Source: Planctomycetota bacterium (lineage in GTDB: Bacteria > Planctomycetota > UBA1135 > GCA-002686595). Taken from it: a stretch of 45,683 nt of DNA. Both the position numbers and the translations under genes were made by a program. Positions 15,401 through 23,539 of the stretch are shown piece by piece. The stretch is taken from the NCBI GenBank assembly GCA_030746555.1, contig JASLMK010000032.1:1-45683 (forward strand), read 5' to 3'. A model generated the notes under the pieces. The model saw only the letters and a list, made by a program, of their open reading frames with translations. It ran no database searches and was not told the DNA's origin. Position 1 is the first letter of the stretch, and the number at the start of each line of letters is the position of its first letter.

Positions 15401-17372
15401 CGACCGCGGAGAAACCCGACCCGTCGTCGACGACCTCGTACTGGAAGATCCCCTGGAATCCGATCACGTTGCAGACGAGGTAGTTCCCCTGGTTCTCGGC
15501 GGGAAAATGCTCGCTGGACAGGAATTCCGTCGCCGCGCACGGACGGCTGCGCTGCCGGAAGAAGGGGAAGTAGCCTCCGTGTTTGGCCGGGTGGGCGATG
15601 AACCCCGAGAAGGGCAGGGCGTAGTAGTTCACGTTGCCCGTCCCGTCGGTCATGAAGTCCTGGCCCCAACGGTCGAACACGTGGCCGTGGGGGTTGGCGA
15701 AGTTGTAGGGGATGTAGCGATCCACGCGCCACGTGCGGGGATCGAAGCGCCAGACGCAGCCGTTGTGGTTGCGCATGGGTCCGTGGATGGTCTCGATCTG
15801 GGACTGGTGGAAGGTGCCCTCCTGGAAGTAGAGGGCGCCGCCGGGGCCGAGGACGAAGCTGTTGGCTGCATGGTGCGTGTCACCGGAGCTGATTCCGTGC
15901 AGGAGCCGCTCACGAACGTCCGCGCGACCGTCTCCGTCCGTGTCTGCGAGGTACCACAGGTCGGGAATGGCCGCGACGATCACGCCGCCGTCGTAGAACT
16001 CGAATCCGGTCGGGTTGTGGAGGTCGTCGGCGAAGGCCTCGCACGTGTCCGCTCTCCCGTCCCCGTCTACATCCTCGAGGACGAGCAGCTTGTCGTTCAT
16101 CGGCAGATCGGGCCTCCAGTGCGGGTAGGTCGGCCAGGCGGCGACCCACAAGCGGTTGCGATTGTCGAACGACATCTGCACCGGGTTGACGAGCTCGGGA
16201 AAGCGGCTCTCGTCCGCGAACAGGTCGACGCGCATGTGCGGGGCGACGGTCATCCGCTTGCGAGCCTCTTCCGCATCGAGGAAAACGTGGGCGCCCGCGG
16301 GACCCGGTCCCGGCTTGTTCGTAGGAACCTCGATCAAGGCCGGGACCTCGATCTCGTCGGCATCGGACCCCGTGCCTCCGGCGGCCGCCTGGATGCGTCG
16401 GTCCCCTCGGGCCGCCATGGCGTCGAGGACGACCATCTCCTGCTGCATCACCTCGTAGTTGGTCAAGCGCGGGACGTCGGGGAGCTGATTCTTGCGCGGG
16501 TAGCGCTCGCGCGACCGCCCGCCGTAGACGTTGTAGCCGTCGGTGGCGCGGTAGTGGTTGAACCACAGGAGGTTCTTGGCGACCACCGCCGAGCGCACCC
16601 GTTCTTCGCGCTGCGCGTCACGCGGTCGCGGCTTCGACGTCTCGATGCGGGCGGCGACGATCTCCGCAAGGGCCTCGTTGCCGGCCTCCGTCAGGTGGAT
16701 GCCGTTGATCGTGAGCGGCTGTTCGCTCTCCGCGTAGCGGACGCTCATCGGGCCAAACAGGTCCACGAAGGGCACATCGCGCTCGGCAGCGACCGAAGCG
16801 GTGACCTCGTTGTAGAGCCGGATGCGGCGGTTGTGCTCGGTGCCGTCAGGCAGGCTGGAGTCGCCGAGATCCTCGAAGGGGGTCGAGGAGAAGAGCACGA
16901 GGCGCGGGGGCTCCGCTTCGTCGTAACGCTGTTGCGCGACGTGTTCGACGAAGGTCTCCAGGTCCGCTCGATAGCGGTCGAGGCCCTCCTCGCCGGCGAA
17001 GGACTCGTTGAATCCGAAGAAAGCGAAGACCACGTCCGCGCCGCAATGAGCGAGGTAGCGGTCCCAGACGAGGAAGCGCTCGCCCGGCAGATTCATGCCG
17101 AGCTCGTCGGTCGGGAGCTTCCCGAAGTTCACCATGCGCTGGTGGACCGAGAGCTCGTCACCCGAGAAGCCCAGGTTGCGAAACGAGAGCTCCCGGTCCG
17201 GCAGGCGCAGTTGCAGGAGCGTCTCCAGCCACCCGTCGTGCTGCATTCGCTCGGCGACGGCGCCTCCCAGGAGGCAGATCCGATCTCCCGCCTCGAGCTC
17301 GAGCATTCGCGCCTCAGAGTCGGTGGCTGCGTGGGGCGCGAGGGCCAGGAGCAGGATCGGGAGCGTGGGCAT
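12402..17372 (-). CDS. Giant secreted multidomain protein: SGNH-like, propeller dehydrogenase, HEAT, PA14, azurin-like, cytochrome c
   Basis: A 1,656-residue exported protein with an N-terminal signal (LPILLLALAPHAATD). Domains in order: an SGNH/GDSL-like domain (about 25-265) with NLGFSGDE, FFGFNES and GIHLTEAG but no GDS serine in block I (LLGGAVAER), so probably non-catalytic; a beta-propeller of the planctomycete membrane-bound-dehydrogenase type (about 370-730) with EF-like DVDGDGRAD and DTDGDGRAD loops; HEAT-like helices (about 735-1080); PA14 (about 1115-1225; YTFSTRSDDGSRLYVDG); an azurin-like cupredoxin (about 1345-1470) with copper ligands in MPHN and CTFPGHWAVM; and a c-type cytochrome (about 1510-1650) with CIKCH near 1524-1528. 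Copper and haem modules in one chain imply electron transfer from oxidation of a bound substrate. It heads the coupled operon; TAACCT (17426 down to 17421) is a candidate -10. Confidence 0.92.
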   Translation of the reverse strand: MPTLPILLLALAPHAATDSEARMLELEAGDRICLLGGAVAERMQHDGWLETLLQLRLPDRELSFRNLGFSGDELSVHQRMVNFGKLPTDELGMNLPGERFLVWDRYLAHCGADVVFAFFGFNESFAGEEGLDRYRADLETFVEHVAQQRYDEAEPPRLVLFSSTPFEDLGDSSLPDGTEHNRRIRLYNEVTASVAAERDVPFVDLFGPMSVRYAESEQPLTINGIHLTEAGNEALAEIVAARIETSKPRPRDAQREERVRSAVVAKNLLWFNHYRATDGYNVYGGRSRERYPRKNQLPDVPRLTNYEVMQQEMVVLDAMAARGDRRIQAAAGGTGSDADEIEVPALIEVPTNKPGPGPAGAHVFLDAEEARKRMTVAPHMRVDLFADESRFPELVNPVQMSFDNRNRLWVAAWPTYPHWRPDLPMNDKLLVLEDVDGDGRADTCEAFADDLHNPTGFEFYDGGVIVAAIPDLWYLADTDGDGRADVRERLLHGISSGDTHHAANSFVLGPGGALYFQEGTFHQSQIETIHGPMRNHNGCVWRFDPRTWRVDRYIPYNFANPHGHVFDRWGQDFMTDGTGNVNYYALPFSGFIAHPAKHGGYFPFFRQRSRPCAATEFLSSEHFPAENQGNYLVCNVIGFQGIFQYEVVDDGSGFSAVEVDPIVHSSDANFRPSDVEMGPDGAIYFLDWHNPIIGHLQHHLRDPSRDADHGRVYRVTHEGRALSTPPAIAGQGIGELLELLRSPEDRVRYRVRIELSGRDSDAVVEAVGTWVASLDPSAPGHEHDLLEALWIHQQHDRTDRELLVRLLGAEDPRARAAATRVLRYMRRRISEPLDLLRVQANDEHPRVRLEAVVAASDFQSSAAAEVALEVLRRPSDKFLDYALRETMRALEAHWREALAEGKPLAVGNPAGIEYLLERVGPEELVRLPRVPTVLQALLTRHGVDEGLRLDAAAELAREHGSSIGEEIVSAIEAVDLSEGMHTAHVLHGLAGLLSSSLSTELRPPLAELAARGHHDTTRELAYAALAALDGSFEDLWEEAAGSPDALRAMLGGVCMADDPDLRTPLYSRIRPLMFSLPAHLARNQRSRAGGEPGLAVSAFEPAPSNARLETLAGLTPTERFRAPNFTHELPINQRSDSYGLRFEGALRVPVGGRYTFSTRSDDGSRLYVDGTCVVNNDGAHGTAERSGSIDLEAGRHPLTVTFYDQGGAQHLSVSWQGPGFSKRPIPDEALGSDGSRAVRSAAVRAMAFVPGHDEHKLADASRLIGEGLLLGEALELLGEVDVERASAESLRSAVDAIAAFASSLAPRERTRPEVLAAVELGRELAGSLPPAQADAARGELAGLGGSIVLIRTLPHRMLYDVTEFWVSAGEPVAVLFQNNDLMPHNLVITAPGALERVGRAAEAQTGEEDDTEAAFIPESAEVLWHTGLLNPGDSERLSFVAPSAPGDYPFVCTFPGHWAVMNGVMHVVDEATDGRTAARREAEETAVPTREFVRDWTTEELVPLVASDWMEGRSLQRGRDLFAETGCIKCHSFGGEGTRGGPDLSESAEKYTPAEHLRHIIEPSLEILEGYEAHYIRLWDGTSVIGRVLSEDELELSVLENLQEPERVTLVDVEEIEERRITPLSPMPTGLLVTLDADELLDLLAYLRSEGTEDGR

Positions 17373-17467
17373 GGTCGGGGCGGCGGTAGGGAGGGGCGAT
17401 CGGACCAGCAGGGAGCGGACAGGTTAGCGCTTTTCCCGTGGGTTGGCTTGGGCCAATGCCCGGCGCC

Positions 17468-19861
17468 TCAAGGGAGCGAGAAGCAGAACAGGCGCGACGC
17501 AGTGCGCAGCCAGATTCGACCGTCCTCGAGCGCCGGTGTCGCGAAGCAGTCCTCGGCGAACTCGGCCGTGTGCAGGAGCTCGTGCTCTATCCCGCTGCTC
17601 AATACCGACAGGATTCCTGACTCGCTCAAGATGTACACCTTGCCGTCAGCCGCGACTGGGGATGCGTAGTAGTCGTCGACGGCGCCTTCGAGTCGCGTGC
17701 GCTTGCGGCGCTCGCCCGTGGCGGGATCGAGGAGCGTCAGGAGGCCGCCCTGATCCCCCAGCATGGTGTACACGCCGTCGTGGACCAACGGCGAGGGGAG
17801 TTGGGGAGGGGAGCGGTAGGCGCGCCAGAGCACGCCGCTCTCGGTCAGATCTCCGCGGCCTCCGATGCGGACGGCCATGGCGCAGTTGGCGGAGGCGAAG
17901 AAGGCGCGCGTGAGCTCCCACTCGTGCTCGCCGAGGCTCCCGTCTCCGTCGAGATCGATGAACCGAAAGGAGTCCGTCACCTTGGGCTCGTCGACCTCCT
18001 CGGCGGCGAGGCGCCCGTCGCCGTCGCCGTCCCACTCCGCAAGGGCACGCGCGAAGGCCGGCAGCTCGAGCTGGTTCCCGTGGTCGTTGAGCGGGAGCGA
18101 GTAGCCGTGGAGCCAGACCGTGTCGCCCGAGACCACGGGGATCGACTTCATCTCCGCCGGCAGGCCGTTCACCCACCACTGCCGCTCACCGCTCTGGAGG
18201 CCGTAGGCGTCGAGTTGGAAGGAGCCCGCCACCAGGACCTGGGCGGGTGCTCCGCGTTCCGCGTAGAGGACCGGGGTGCAGTGCCCGCTGACCGCGCGCG
18301 GCCGCGCCCGCCGCCAGAGCTCGCGCCCGTCACTCTCGGCGAGGGCGACGACGAACGAGCCCTGGGTCTGGTCGCAGGCCACCACGACCACGCCGTCGCT
18401 CAAGAGCGGCGAGGCCCCCATGCCGTAGATGTTGTCGAAGGGGCCGAGCGGGACGCGCCAGCGCTCCGCCCCTTCGTGGTCGTAGGCCAGGACGCCGAAC
18501 TCGTCGAAGAACACGACGATCGACTCTACGCCGGTCGCGGCGCTCGCGGCCGCGGGGCCGTTCTTGGGGTGGAACCGAGTGCTGCGCGGGCGCGGGGCCT
18601 CGCGGCGCCAGCGCAGCTCGCCGGAGTCCCGGTCGAAGGCGTAGGTGTACAGGCGTTCCTCGACGATCCCCGTGAGCACGACGAGGTCGCGCGTCAGGAC
18701 CGGCGAGGAGCGTCCCGGCGCGACGGCCCGCTCCCATGCGACGGCCTGGTCGGGGCCGATGGCGGCTGGGAAGGGCCCGCCCTCTGCCACGCCCGTGCCG
18801 TTGGGCCCGCGGAAGCCGTTCCAGGCGGCGCCGGTGTCGCGGCGACTCTCCAGTCTCGCGATGCGACCAGCGGATCCCGACGCCCAGGTCGTACCGTCCT
18901 CGGAGCAGGAGACGGCGTGGAAACCCGACTCGGAGAAGCGTCGCCACGAGCGCCCCCCGTCGCTCGAAACGTCGCTCCCGTTGGGGCCCACGGCGATCAG
19001 CGTCGGACCCGGTCTCCCGGCGATGACCTCGACACAGGAGCGGTAACCTCCCGGGGGCTCACCATCGGGCGCGTGCCAGGTCGCTCCCGCGTCGTCGCTG
19101 ACGGCGATGTTCTGCCGGCGCAGGTTCTCACGCGTGTAGTCACCGCCGACGGCTACGAGGCGATCCAGCGGAGCGATCGCGAGGGAGTAGATGCCCGTCG
19201 AGCTCGACTCCGACAGGACGGGAGTCCGCTCCGCGGTCCAACTCGCTCCGCCGTCGGTCGTGCGCAGGACCCGCGCCCCGTGGGGGCCGCCCAACCCGAT
19301 CCAGGCCTCGCTGCTTCCTCGCACCCGCAGGCTGCTCCCGCTGGCCGCGAACCCCGCCTCGCCCGCGGGCGAGGGGGGCAGGGCCCCGGGCGCGACCGGG
19401 CTCCAGCTGCGGCCGCCATCGGAGGTCGTGACGACGGCGATGTGGCCGTCGAGTGGATCGCTGAAGGCGAGGCCGCGCTCCTCGTCCCAGAACGCCATGC
19501 CGTCGAAGAAGGCCTCCGGCGCGGGGTGCTCGAAGGCCATCGTCCAGCTCTTCCCCCCGTCGGCGGTGCGGTAGATCCGCGCAGGGTGGCCCGCGCTCAC
19601 GATGACCGCGGTCTCGTCGTCGAAGGCGTGGATGTCGCGCCAGTCGAGTGCCTCGTTCCCGGCGGCGGCGCAGGGCTGCCAGTGCTCGCCGTCGATCGTA
19701 CGCAGGATCGTGCCGTCGGCGCCACTGGCCCAGCACACGCGCTCGCTCACGGCGCACAAGCCGCGCAGGCTGGCCTCGCTCCCGCTGTCTTGTAGCGTCC
19801 AGACGAGGGACTCGCCGGGCGCGGCGATGGACAGGAGCAGCAGCGATGCTCGGAGCTTCAT
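17468..19861 (-). CDS. Secreted BNR/Ycf48-type propeller fused to PQQ-like propeller with EF-hands
   Basis: A 797-residue exported protein (signal LRASLLLLSIAAPGESL). The N-terminal half (about 20-345) has repeated blades with the Asp-box-like pattern S/T-x-DGGxSW (TADGGKSW, TSDGGRSW, TTDGGASW, SSDGGRSW), as in BNR/sialidase or Ycf48/HCF136 propellers. The C-terminal half (about 355-795) is a PQQ-like quinoprotein propeller (GFRGPNGTGVAEGG, SGELRWRR, LLTLLDPATGERRKR). A pair of EF-hand-type calcium loops is inserted (DGDGDGRLAAEE and DLDGDGSLGEHE). No PQQ-dehydrogenase catalytic residues can be assigned. An outward-facing binding or oxidoreductase-accessory role is likely; function is otherwise unknown. 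It lies on the same strand as the giant cytochrome gene with a 95-base gap, so it may belong with that operon. CATAAT (19906 down to 19901) is a candidate -10. Confidence 0.85.
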   Translation of the reverse strand: MKLRASLLLLSIAAPGESLVWTLQDSGSEASLRGLCAVSERVCWASGADGTILRTIDGEHWQPCAAAGNEALDWRDIHAFDDETAVIVSAGHPARIYRTADGGKSWTMAFEHPAPEAFFDGMAFWDEERGLAFSDPLDGHIAVVTTSDGGRSWSPVAPGALPPSPAGEAGFAASGSSLRVRGSSEAWIGLGGPHGARVLRTTDGGASWTAERTPVLSESSSTGIYSLAIAPLDRLVAVGGDYTRENLRRQNIAVSDDAGATWHAPDGEPPGGYRSCVEVIAGRPGPTLIAVGPNGSDVSSDGGRSWRRFSESGFHAVSCSEDGTTWASGSAGRIARLESRRDTGAAWNGFRGPNGTGVAEGGPFPAAIGPDQAVAWERAVAPGRSSPVLTRDLVVLTGIVEERLYTYAFDRDSGELRWRREAPRPRSTRFHPKNGPAAASAATGVESIVVFFDEFGVLAYDHEGAERWRVPLGPFDNIYGMGASPLLSDGVVVVACDQTQGSFVVALAESDGRELWRRARPRAVSGHCTPVLYAERGAPAQVLVAGSFQLDAYGLQSGERQWWVNGLPAEMKSIPVVSGDTVWLHGYSLPLNDHGNQLELPAFARALAEWDGDGDGRLAAEEVDEPKVTDSFRFIDLDGDGSLGEHEWELTRAFFASANCAMAVRIGGRGDLTESGVLWRAYRSPPQLPSPLVHDGVYTMLGDQGGLLTLLDPATGERRKRTRLEGAVDDYYASPVAADGKVYILSESGILSVLSSGIEHELLHTAEFAEDCFATPALEDGRIWLRTASRLFCFSLP

Positions 19862-20035
19862 GGCGGCAGGGTGGAGGGGAGCACGTCGGGCAACCCCGTC
19901 ATTATGCTCCGACAGCCTCGGCCGGTGGCGTGAACCGTGGGTTGTGTGACCCCTTTCCCTCCCATCACTCCGCGGGGATCACCTACGATGGAGTGCGCCG
20001 CTCCGATCGGTCGAGACTCCAACCATCACATCGAC

Positions 20036-20872
20036 ATGAGACCCTCCTCACGCCGGCTCCTCGCCGCTCTCCTCGTCCCGCTCTTCTCCCCCCTGGCCGC
20101 CTCCGACATCGTCGAAGTCTGGCAGCAAGGGATGGGATTCAACTCCAACGACTTGACCATCAACGTCGGCGACACGGTGCGCTGGATCTGGACGAGCGAC
20201 TTCCACACGGTCACCGAGGGGACCGATGGCAACCTCGATGGAAGCGAGGCGTTCCACTCGCTGCTGTCCTCGGGGACCCCCGTCTTCGATGTCACCTTCG
20301 ACGCGGCCTTCCTCGCGCAGTGGCCGCGCCCCGGCAACCGTTACGACTACGTGTGCATCCCGCACATCACCAACGGGATGGTCGGCGTGATCACGGTGGA
20401 GGCCGGGCCGGGCTCTACATACTGCTACTGCGACGGCACCGGCGGCACTCCCCCCTGTGGGAACTACGGTCAGGGTGGTGCGGGTTGCAGGAACTCAACG
20501 ATCATGTTCGGAGCTGTGTTGTTCTCCAACGGCACGAGCAGCGCATCGGCCGATGACCTCGGCTTTCAGGCCGTACACCTGATCCCAAGCCAGCCCGCCC
20601 TTCTCTTCGCCGGGACGACTTCCCTCAATGGGGGAAATGGCGTCCACTTCGGCGATGGCCTGCGCTGTGCGGGCGGCACGGTCGTGCGCCTGGGTGTCCG
20701 GGTCCCCGACACGGCCGGTGTCGCGAACTGGGGCGCGGGGCTGGGTGCCACCGGAGGCTGGTCCTCGGGGGACACGCGCATGTTCCAGGTCTGGTACCGC
20801 GACCCCAGCGGCGGCTGGTGTGGAAGCGGATTCAACCTGACCACCGGGAACCAGGTCACCTTCGCACCCTGA
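20036..20872 (+). CDS. Secreted plastocyanin-like cupredoxin with planctomycete Cys-rich C-terminal domain
   Basis: A 278-residue exported protein. The signal peptide is about residues 1-22 (RRLLAALLVPLFSPLAA). A cupredoxin domain (about 23-125) has the type-1 copper ligands: His in DFHTV and Cys, His and Met in YVCIPHITNGMVG. The remaining 150 residues are the domain shared with three other proteins here: CYCDGTGG...CGNYGQGGAGC, a LIPSQPALLFAG block, FGDGLRCAGGTVVRL, and VWYRDPSGGWCGSGFNL. The domain is probably for attachment or sorting at the cell surface, which is inference. ATG 20036 is preferred over the in-frame ATG 19988 because it places a basic n-region directly before the hydrophobic core. 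TACGAT (19984-19989) is a possible -10. It converges with the next gene. Confidence 0.85.
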   Translation: MRPSSRRLLAALLVPLFSPLAASDIVEVWQQGMGFNSNDLTINVGDTVRWIWTSDFHTVTEGTDGNLDGSEAFHSLLSSGTPVFDVTFDAAFLAQWPRPGNRYDYVCIPHITNGMVGVITVEAGPGSTYCYCDGTGGTPPCGNYGQGGAGCRNSTIMFGAVLFSNGTSSASADDLGFQAVHLIPSQPALLFAGTTSLNGGNGVHFGDGLRCAGGTVVRLGVRVPDTAGVANWGAGLGATGGWSSGDTRMFQVWYRDPSGGWCGSGFNLTTGNQVTFAP

Positions 20873-20873
20873 T

Positions 20874-20897
20874 CTGGCCTGGGGCGCCAGTCCATTT
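20874..20897 (+). terminator. Candidate terminator between convergent genes
   Basis: CTGGC (20874-20878) pairs with GCCAG (20886-20890), and the following TCCATTT is relatively T-rich for this genome. It sits right after the cupredoxin stop codon, 50 bases before the end of the convergent gene. The stem is short. Confidence 0.35.
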
Positions 20898-20946
20898 CCC
20901 CCGCCGCCGCCGAGACCTCCCAGGGCCGCGGCTTTTCGAGAGCTGC

Positions 20947-22152
20947 CTAGAAGTCGATCTGGACGCCGTTCGACAGGTTGAAGCTCGCTCCGCAGGGTGA
21001 GAGAGCGGGGTCGCGGTACCAGCCCTGGTAGTAGCGACTCTCGCCCGGGGCGCCACCGCCGCCGTTGCTCTGGATCGTGCCGGAGAGGTTCGTGTCCCCG
21101 TTCGAATCCATCACCTCGACGTTGAGCCGGACGACCGAGCCGCCGGCACAGCGCAGGCCGTCGCCGAACACGATGCCCATGCCGCCGTTCACGGCGTTCA
21201 CGCCCTGGAAGAACAGCATCGGCTGGTTGGGAGTGCCCTGGGTAAAGGCGAGTCCGGACGCGGCCGTCGTGCCGGTGGCGTCGAGGTGCGAGCCGTCCGC
21301 GTAGGTCCCGTTGGCGCAACCGTTCCCGGCCGCGCCCGCGTTGCCGCAGGGACAGGCGGTGCCGGCGCCGTCACCGAAGCAGTAGGTCGTGCCGATCGCG
21401 GGTCCGGCCGCCACCTTGATCGCGATTTCCATCTCGGCGTTCAAGGAGGTCGTGTCCTCGAGGACGTTGCCAGCTCCAGTGGCGAGATCGAAGGTGGCGA
21501 AGACGCCCGTCCCGCCGCCGGTGTAGATCGTCGCGTAGAGGGTGTCGTCCGACCAATCGAAGTCCATGCCCTGAGCGAAGTTCGCGGCGTGCCCCGTGGG
21601 TCCGATCAGGGTTCCACCGCCCGTGCTCGCGTCGACCGACAGGAGCTGGTCGATCGAGATGCTGTGACCGTAGAGGTTGCCCAGGCTGTCGCAGGCGATG
21701 TCGATGATGATCCCGGTCCAGATCGGCCCGACCAGGGTGAAGGTGCCGGTGGTGATGTCGCCCGCGTAGAGCTGGGAGATCCCGACCGCGGAGTCGTACT
21801 CGCAGACATACCAAGTCGAGCCGTCGGGGGATGCCGTCAGGCCGGTCACGGCGGCGGTCGGGCCGCTGACGAGCCCGAGGGAGGTGAACAAGCCCGTGGT
21901 GAGGTCGAAGGTGCCGTAGTTCAGTGTGGCGTAGTCAATGCCCCACAGGGTCGTCGCCGTTGCGTCGAAGTCGATGGCGTAGATCGGGTCCTGATTCGTC
22001 GCGATCTGGGTGTAGTTCCCGACGAAGCTGGCCGTGTCGGAGGTGAAGAAGAAGCTGGTTCGCACGTCCAGGCCGAAGATCGTGGACTGGGCTCGCGCGC
22101 CCGTGGCGGCGAGGACGAGGGAAGCGAGGGAGAGGAGGAACGCACGATTCAT
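20947..22152 (-). CDS. Secreted propeller-like protein with planctomycete Cys-rich C-terminal domain
   Basis: A 401-residue exported protein with a clear signal peptide (MNRAFLLSLASLVLAATGARA). The N-terminal 230 residues contain repeated short units (DLTTGLFTSLG, DITTGTFTLVG, DASTGGGTLIG, DLATGAGNVLE), consistent with a beta-propeller of the kind that often describes time-like profile data; no catalytic residue is identifiable. The C-terminal domain (about 245-401) has CFGDGAGTACPCGN, GNGCANGT, GIVFGDGLRCAGGSVVRL and WYRDPALSPCGASFNLSNG, with six conserved cysteines. AAAGGAG lies 8 bases before the ATG, a canonical ribosome-binding site. A good -35/-10 pair lies about 65 bases upstream, so the gene appears to have its own promoter. 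The N-terminal repeat gives no specific function. Confidence 0.8.
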   Translation of the reverse strand: MNRAFLLSLASLVLAATGARAQSTIFGLDVRTSFFFTSDTASFVGNYTQIATNQDPIYAIDFDATATTLWGIDYATLNYGTFDLTTGLFTSLGLVSGPTAAVTGLTASPDGSTWYVCEYDSAVGISQLYAGDITTGTFTLVGPIWTGIIIDIACDSLGNLYGHSISIDQLLSVDASTGGGTLIGPTGHAANFAQGMDFDWSDDTLYATIYTGGGTGVFATFDLATGAGNVLEDTTSLNAEMEIAIKVAAGPAIGTTYCFGDGAGTACPCGNAGAAGNGCANGTYADGSHLDATGTTAASGLAFTQGTPNQPMLFFQGVNAVNGGMGIVFGDGLRCAGGSVVRLNVEVMDSNGDTNLSGTIQSNGGGGAPGESRYYQGWYRDPALSPCGASFNLSNGVQIDF

Positions 22153-22217
22153 GATCAGCTCCTTTGGAGGACTGCTAGTGAAGGATTCTCGAGTCGCCCT
22201 TGGCGCGCAGGCGCTCG

Positions 22218-22246
22218 ATTGTCCTCCGCGGCGCCCATTCTGACAA
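22218..22246 (-). promoter_or_regulatory. Sigma-70-type promoter for the secreted propeller-like gene
   Basis: On the minus strand TTGTCA (22246 down to 22241) and GACAAT (22223 down to 22218) are separated by exactly 17 bases. Transcription would start near 22211, giving a leader of about 58 bases that contains the AAAGGAG ribosome-binding site. It is the best -35/-10 pair I saw in the window. Confidence 0.5.
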
Positions 22247-22360
22247 GTCGAGCCCGTCGGGGGGGGGAGGAGCGCCTGGCGAATCCCGCGCCGCGGCCCG
22301 CCAGCGGTTATCCTGCGCGCCATCCCCGCCATCCCCCACCCCCAGACGCTCTCCCGGACG

Positions 22361-23335
22361 ATGAAGACCCTCGATACACTCCTGCTCCTGGCATTGCCCG
22401 CCTCCGGAAAGTCCGAGGTGCGCCGCTACCTAGCCAGTCTCACCGAGGAACAGTGCCGTGACTCCTTCGGGCTCGGACCCACCGTCCAGCTCGACGACTT
22501 TCCCTACGTCCACTTCATGAGGCGCGTGGACGGCGTGCTCGAACAGGCAGGACAGGCGCGGCTGTTCTACGACTCCGACGAGAGCTCCTTCAGCGATCCG
22601 CGGGACTGGGGCACGCTGATCGAGCTCATCAACCAGGACCGGGAGGTGCTGACCGCGACCGAGGCCCCCTCGCCCGCGGCGGCCGCCGCGCACCTGTTCG
22701 CCCGCATCGACGCCGCGGGAGCCGAACTCGGCATCCCCGCGCGCATCGCCGCTCTGGCGACGGATGTTCGTGCAGCGGCATCCGATGCCTTGGAGGGCGA
22801 AGCGCGCGAGTTCCTCGCCGAACTGGAGGCGGCGCGCGTCGCGGACCTCTCCGACAAGACCATCGTCGTCGAGTTCGCCCGCGGCGGGCCTCAAGGGGCC
22901 GAGATGCCCCTGCCCCCGCCGCTCGGCTACCGACACTCCCTCGCTTGTCTCTCCGACGAGCTCCTCGAGCGGGCGGTCATCCTCTACGTCTGGGTTACCC
23001 CCGAAGAGTCGCGGCGCCGCAACGACGCGCGCACCGACCCCGACGACCCCGGCTCGATCCTGCACCACGGCGTACCGCTGCAAGTGATGCTCGGCGACTA
23101 CGGGACCGACGACATGGGCTGGCTCGAGGAGTCTTCGGACCGAGAACGCTGCGTGAAGGTCGAGACGCGCGGGAGGACGTTCCACGTGCCCGTGGCGCGC
23201 TTCGACAATCGGGAGGACAAGACCTCGTTCCTGCGCGACGACCCTTCCGACTGGGATCCGGCCGCGGTGGCGGCGGTCCACGAGGGGCTGCGCGACGCGA
23301 TCGAGCGTGCGCGCGCCGCCGCGGGCGTCGGCTGA
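22361..23335 (+). CDS. P-loop NTPase of unknown function
   Basis: A 324-residue soluble protein starting at ATG 22361. A Walker A-type motif (LALPASGKSE, about 10-19; the first Gly of GxxxxGKS is Ala) at the extreme N-terminus places it with P-loop kinases or ATPases. A Walker B-like stretch may be AVILYVWV (about 205-212), and an Arg-rich segment (SRRRNDAR) follows, as in nucleotide-kinase lid regions. The middle of the protein is helical and acidic. I do not recognise a named family; a small-molecule kinase or nucleotide hydrolase is possible. TATCCT (22309-22314) could be the -10. It lies divergent from the secreted propeller-like gene, and no operon partner is apparent. Confidence 0.75.
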   Translation: MKTLDTLLLLALPASGKSEVRRYLASLTEEQCRDSFGLGPTVQLDDFPYVHFMRRVDGVLEQAGQARLFYDSDESSFSDPRDWGTLIELINQDREVLTATEAPSPAAAAAHLFARIDAAGAELGIPARIAALATDVRAAASDALEGEAREFLAELEAARVADLSDKTIVVEFARGGPQGAEMPLPPPLGYRHSLACLSDELLERAVILYVWVTPEESRRRNDARTDPDDPGSILHHGVPLQVMLGDYGTDDMGWLEESSDRERCVKVETRGRTFHVPVARFDNREDKTSFLRDDPSDWDPAAVAAVHEGLRDAIERARAAAGVG

Positions 23336-23368
23336 CCGGCGCAGGCCGCGGGCCAGAGGGGACACTCC

Positions 23369-23380
23369 GCTCTCGAGAGC
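23369..23380. promoter_or_regulatory. 12-bp perfect palindrome GCTCTCGAGAGC
   Basis: A perfect palindrome 34 bases after the stop of the P-loop gene and 160 bases before the first CBS gene. Its role is unknown; it could be an operator or a cruciform-type terminator remnant. The rest of the 204-base gap shows only a possible -10 (TACCTT, 23507-23512). Confidence 0.25.
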
Positions 23381-23539
23381 CTCATGAGCGTCGCGCTCCG
23401 TCTGGCGGAAGGCGCGTGTTCGCACGAGGGCGAGTGGGGCTCATACTCAGAAGGAGTGCGCCGGGCTACGGACCTCGACGCAGCTCGATCCGTCGCCGGT
23501 CCGGGCTACCTTGGTGTCCCCTCCCGAAAGGAGCCCGCC

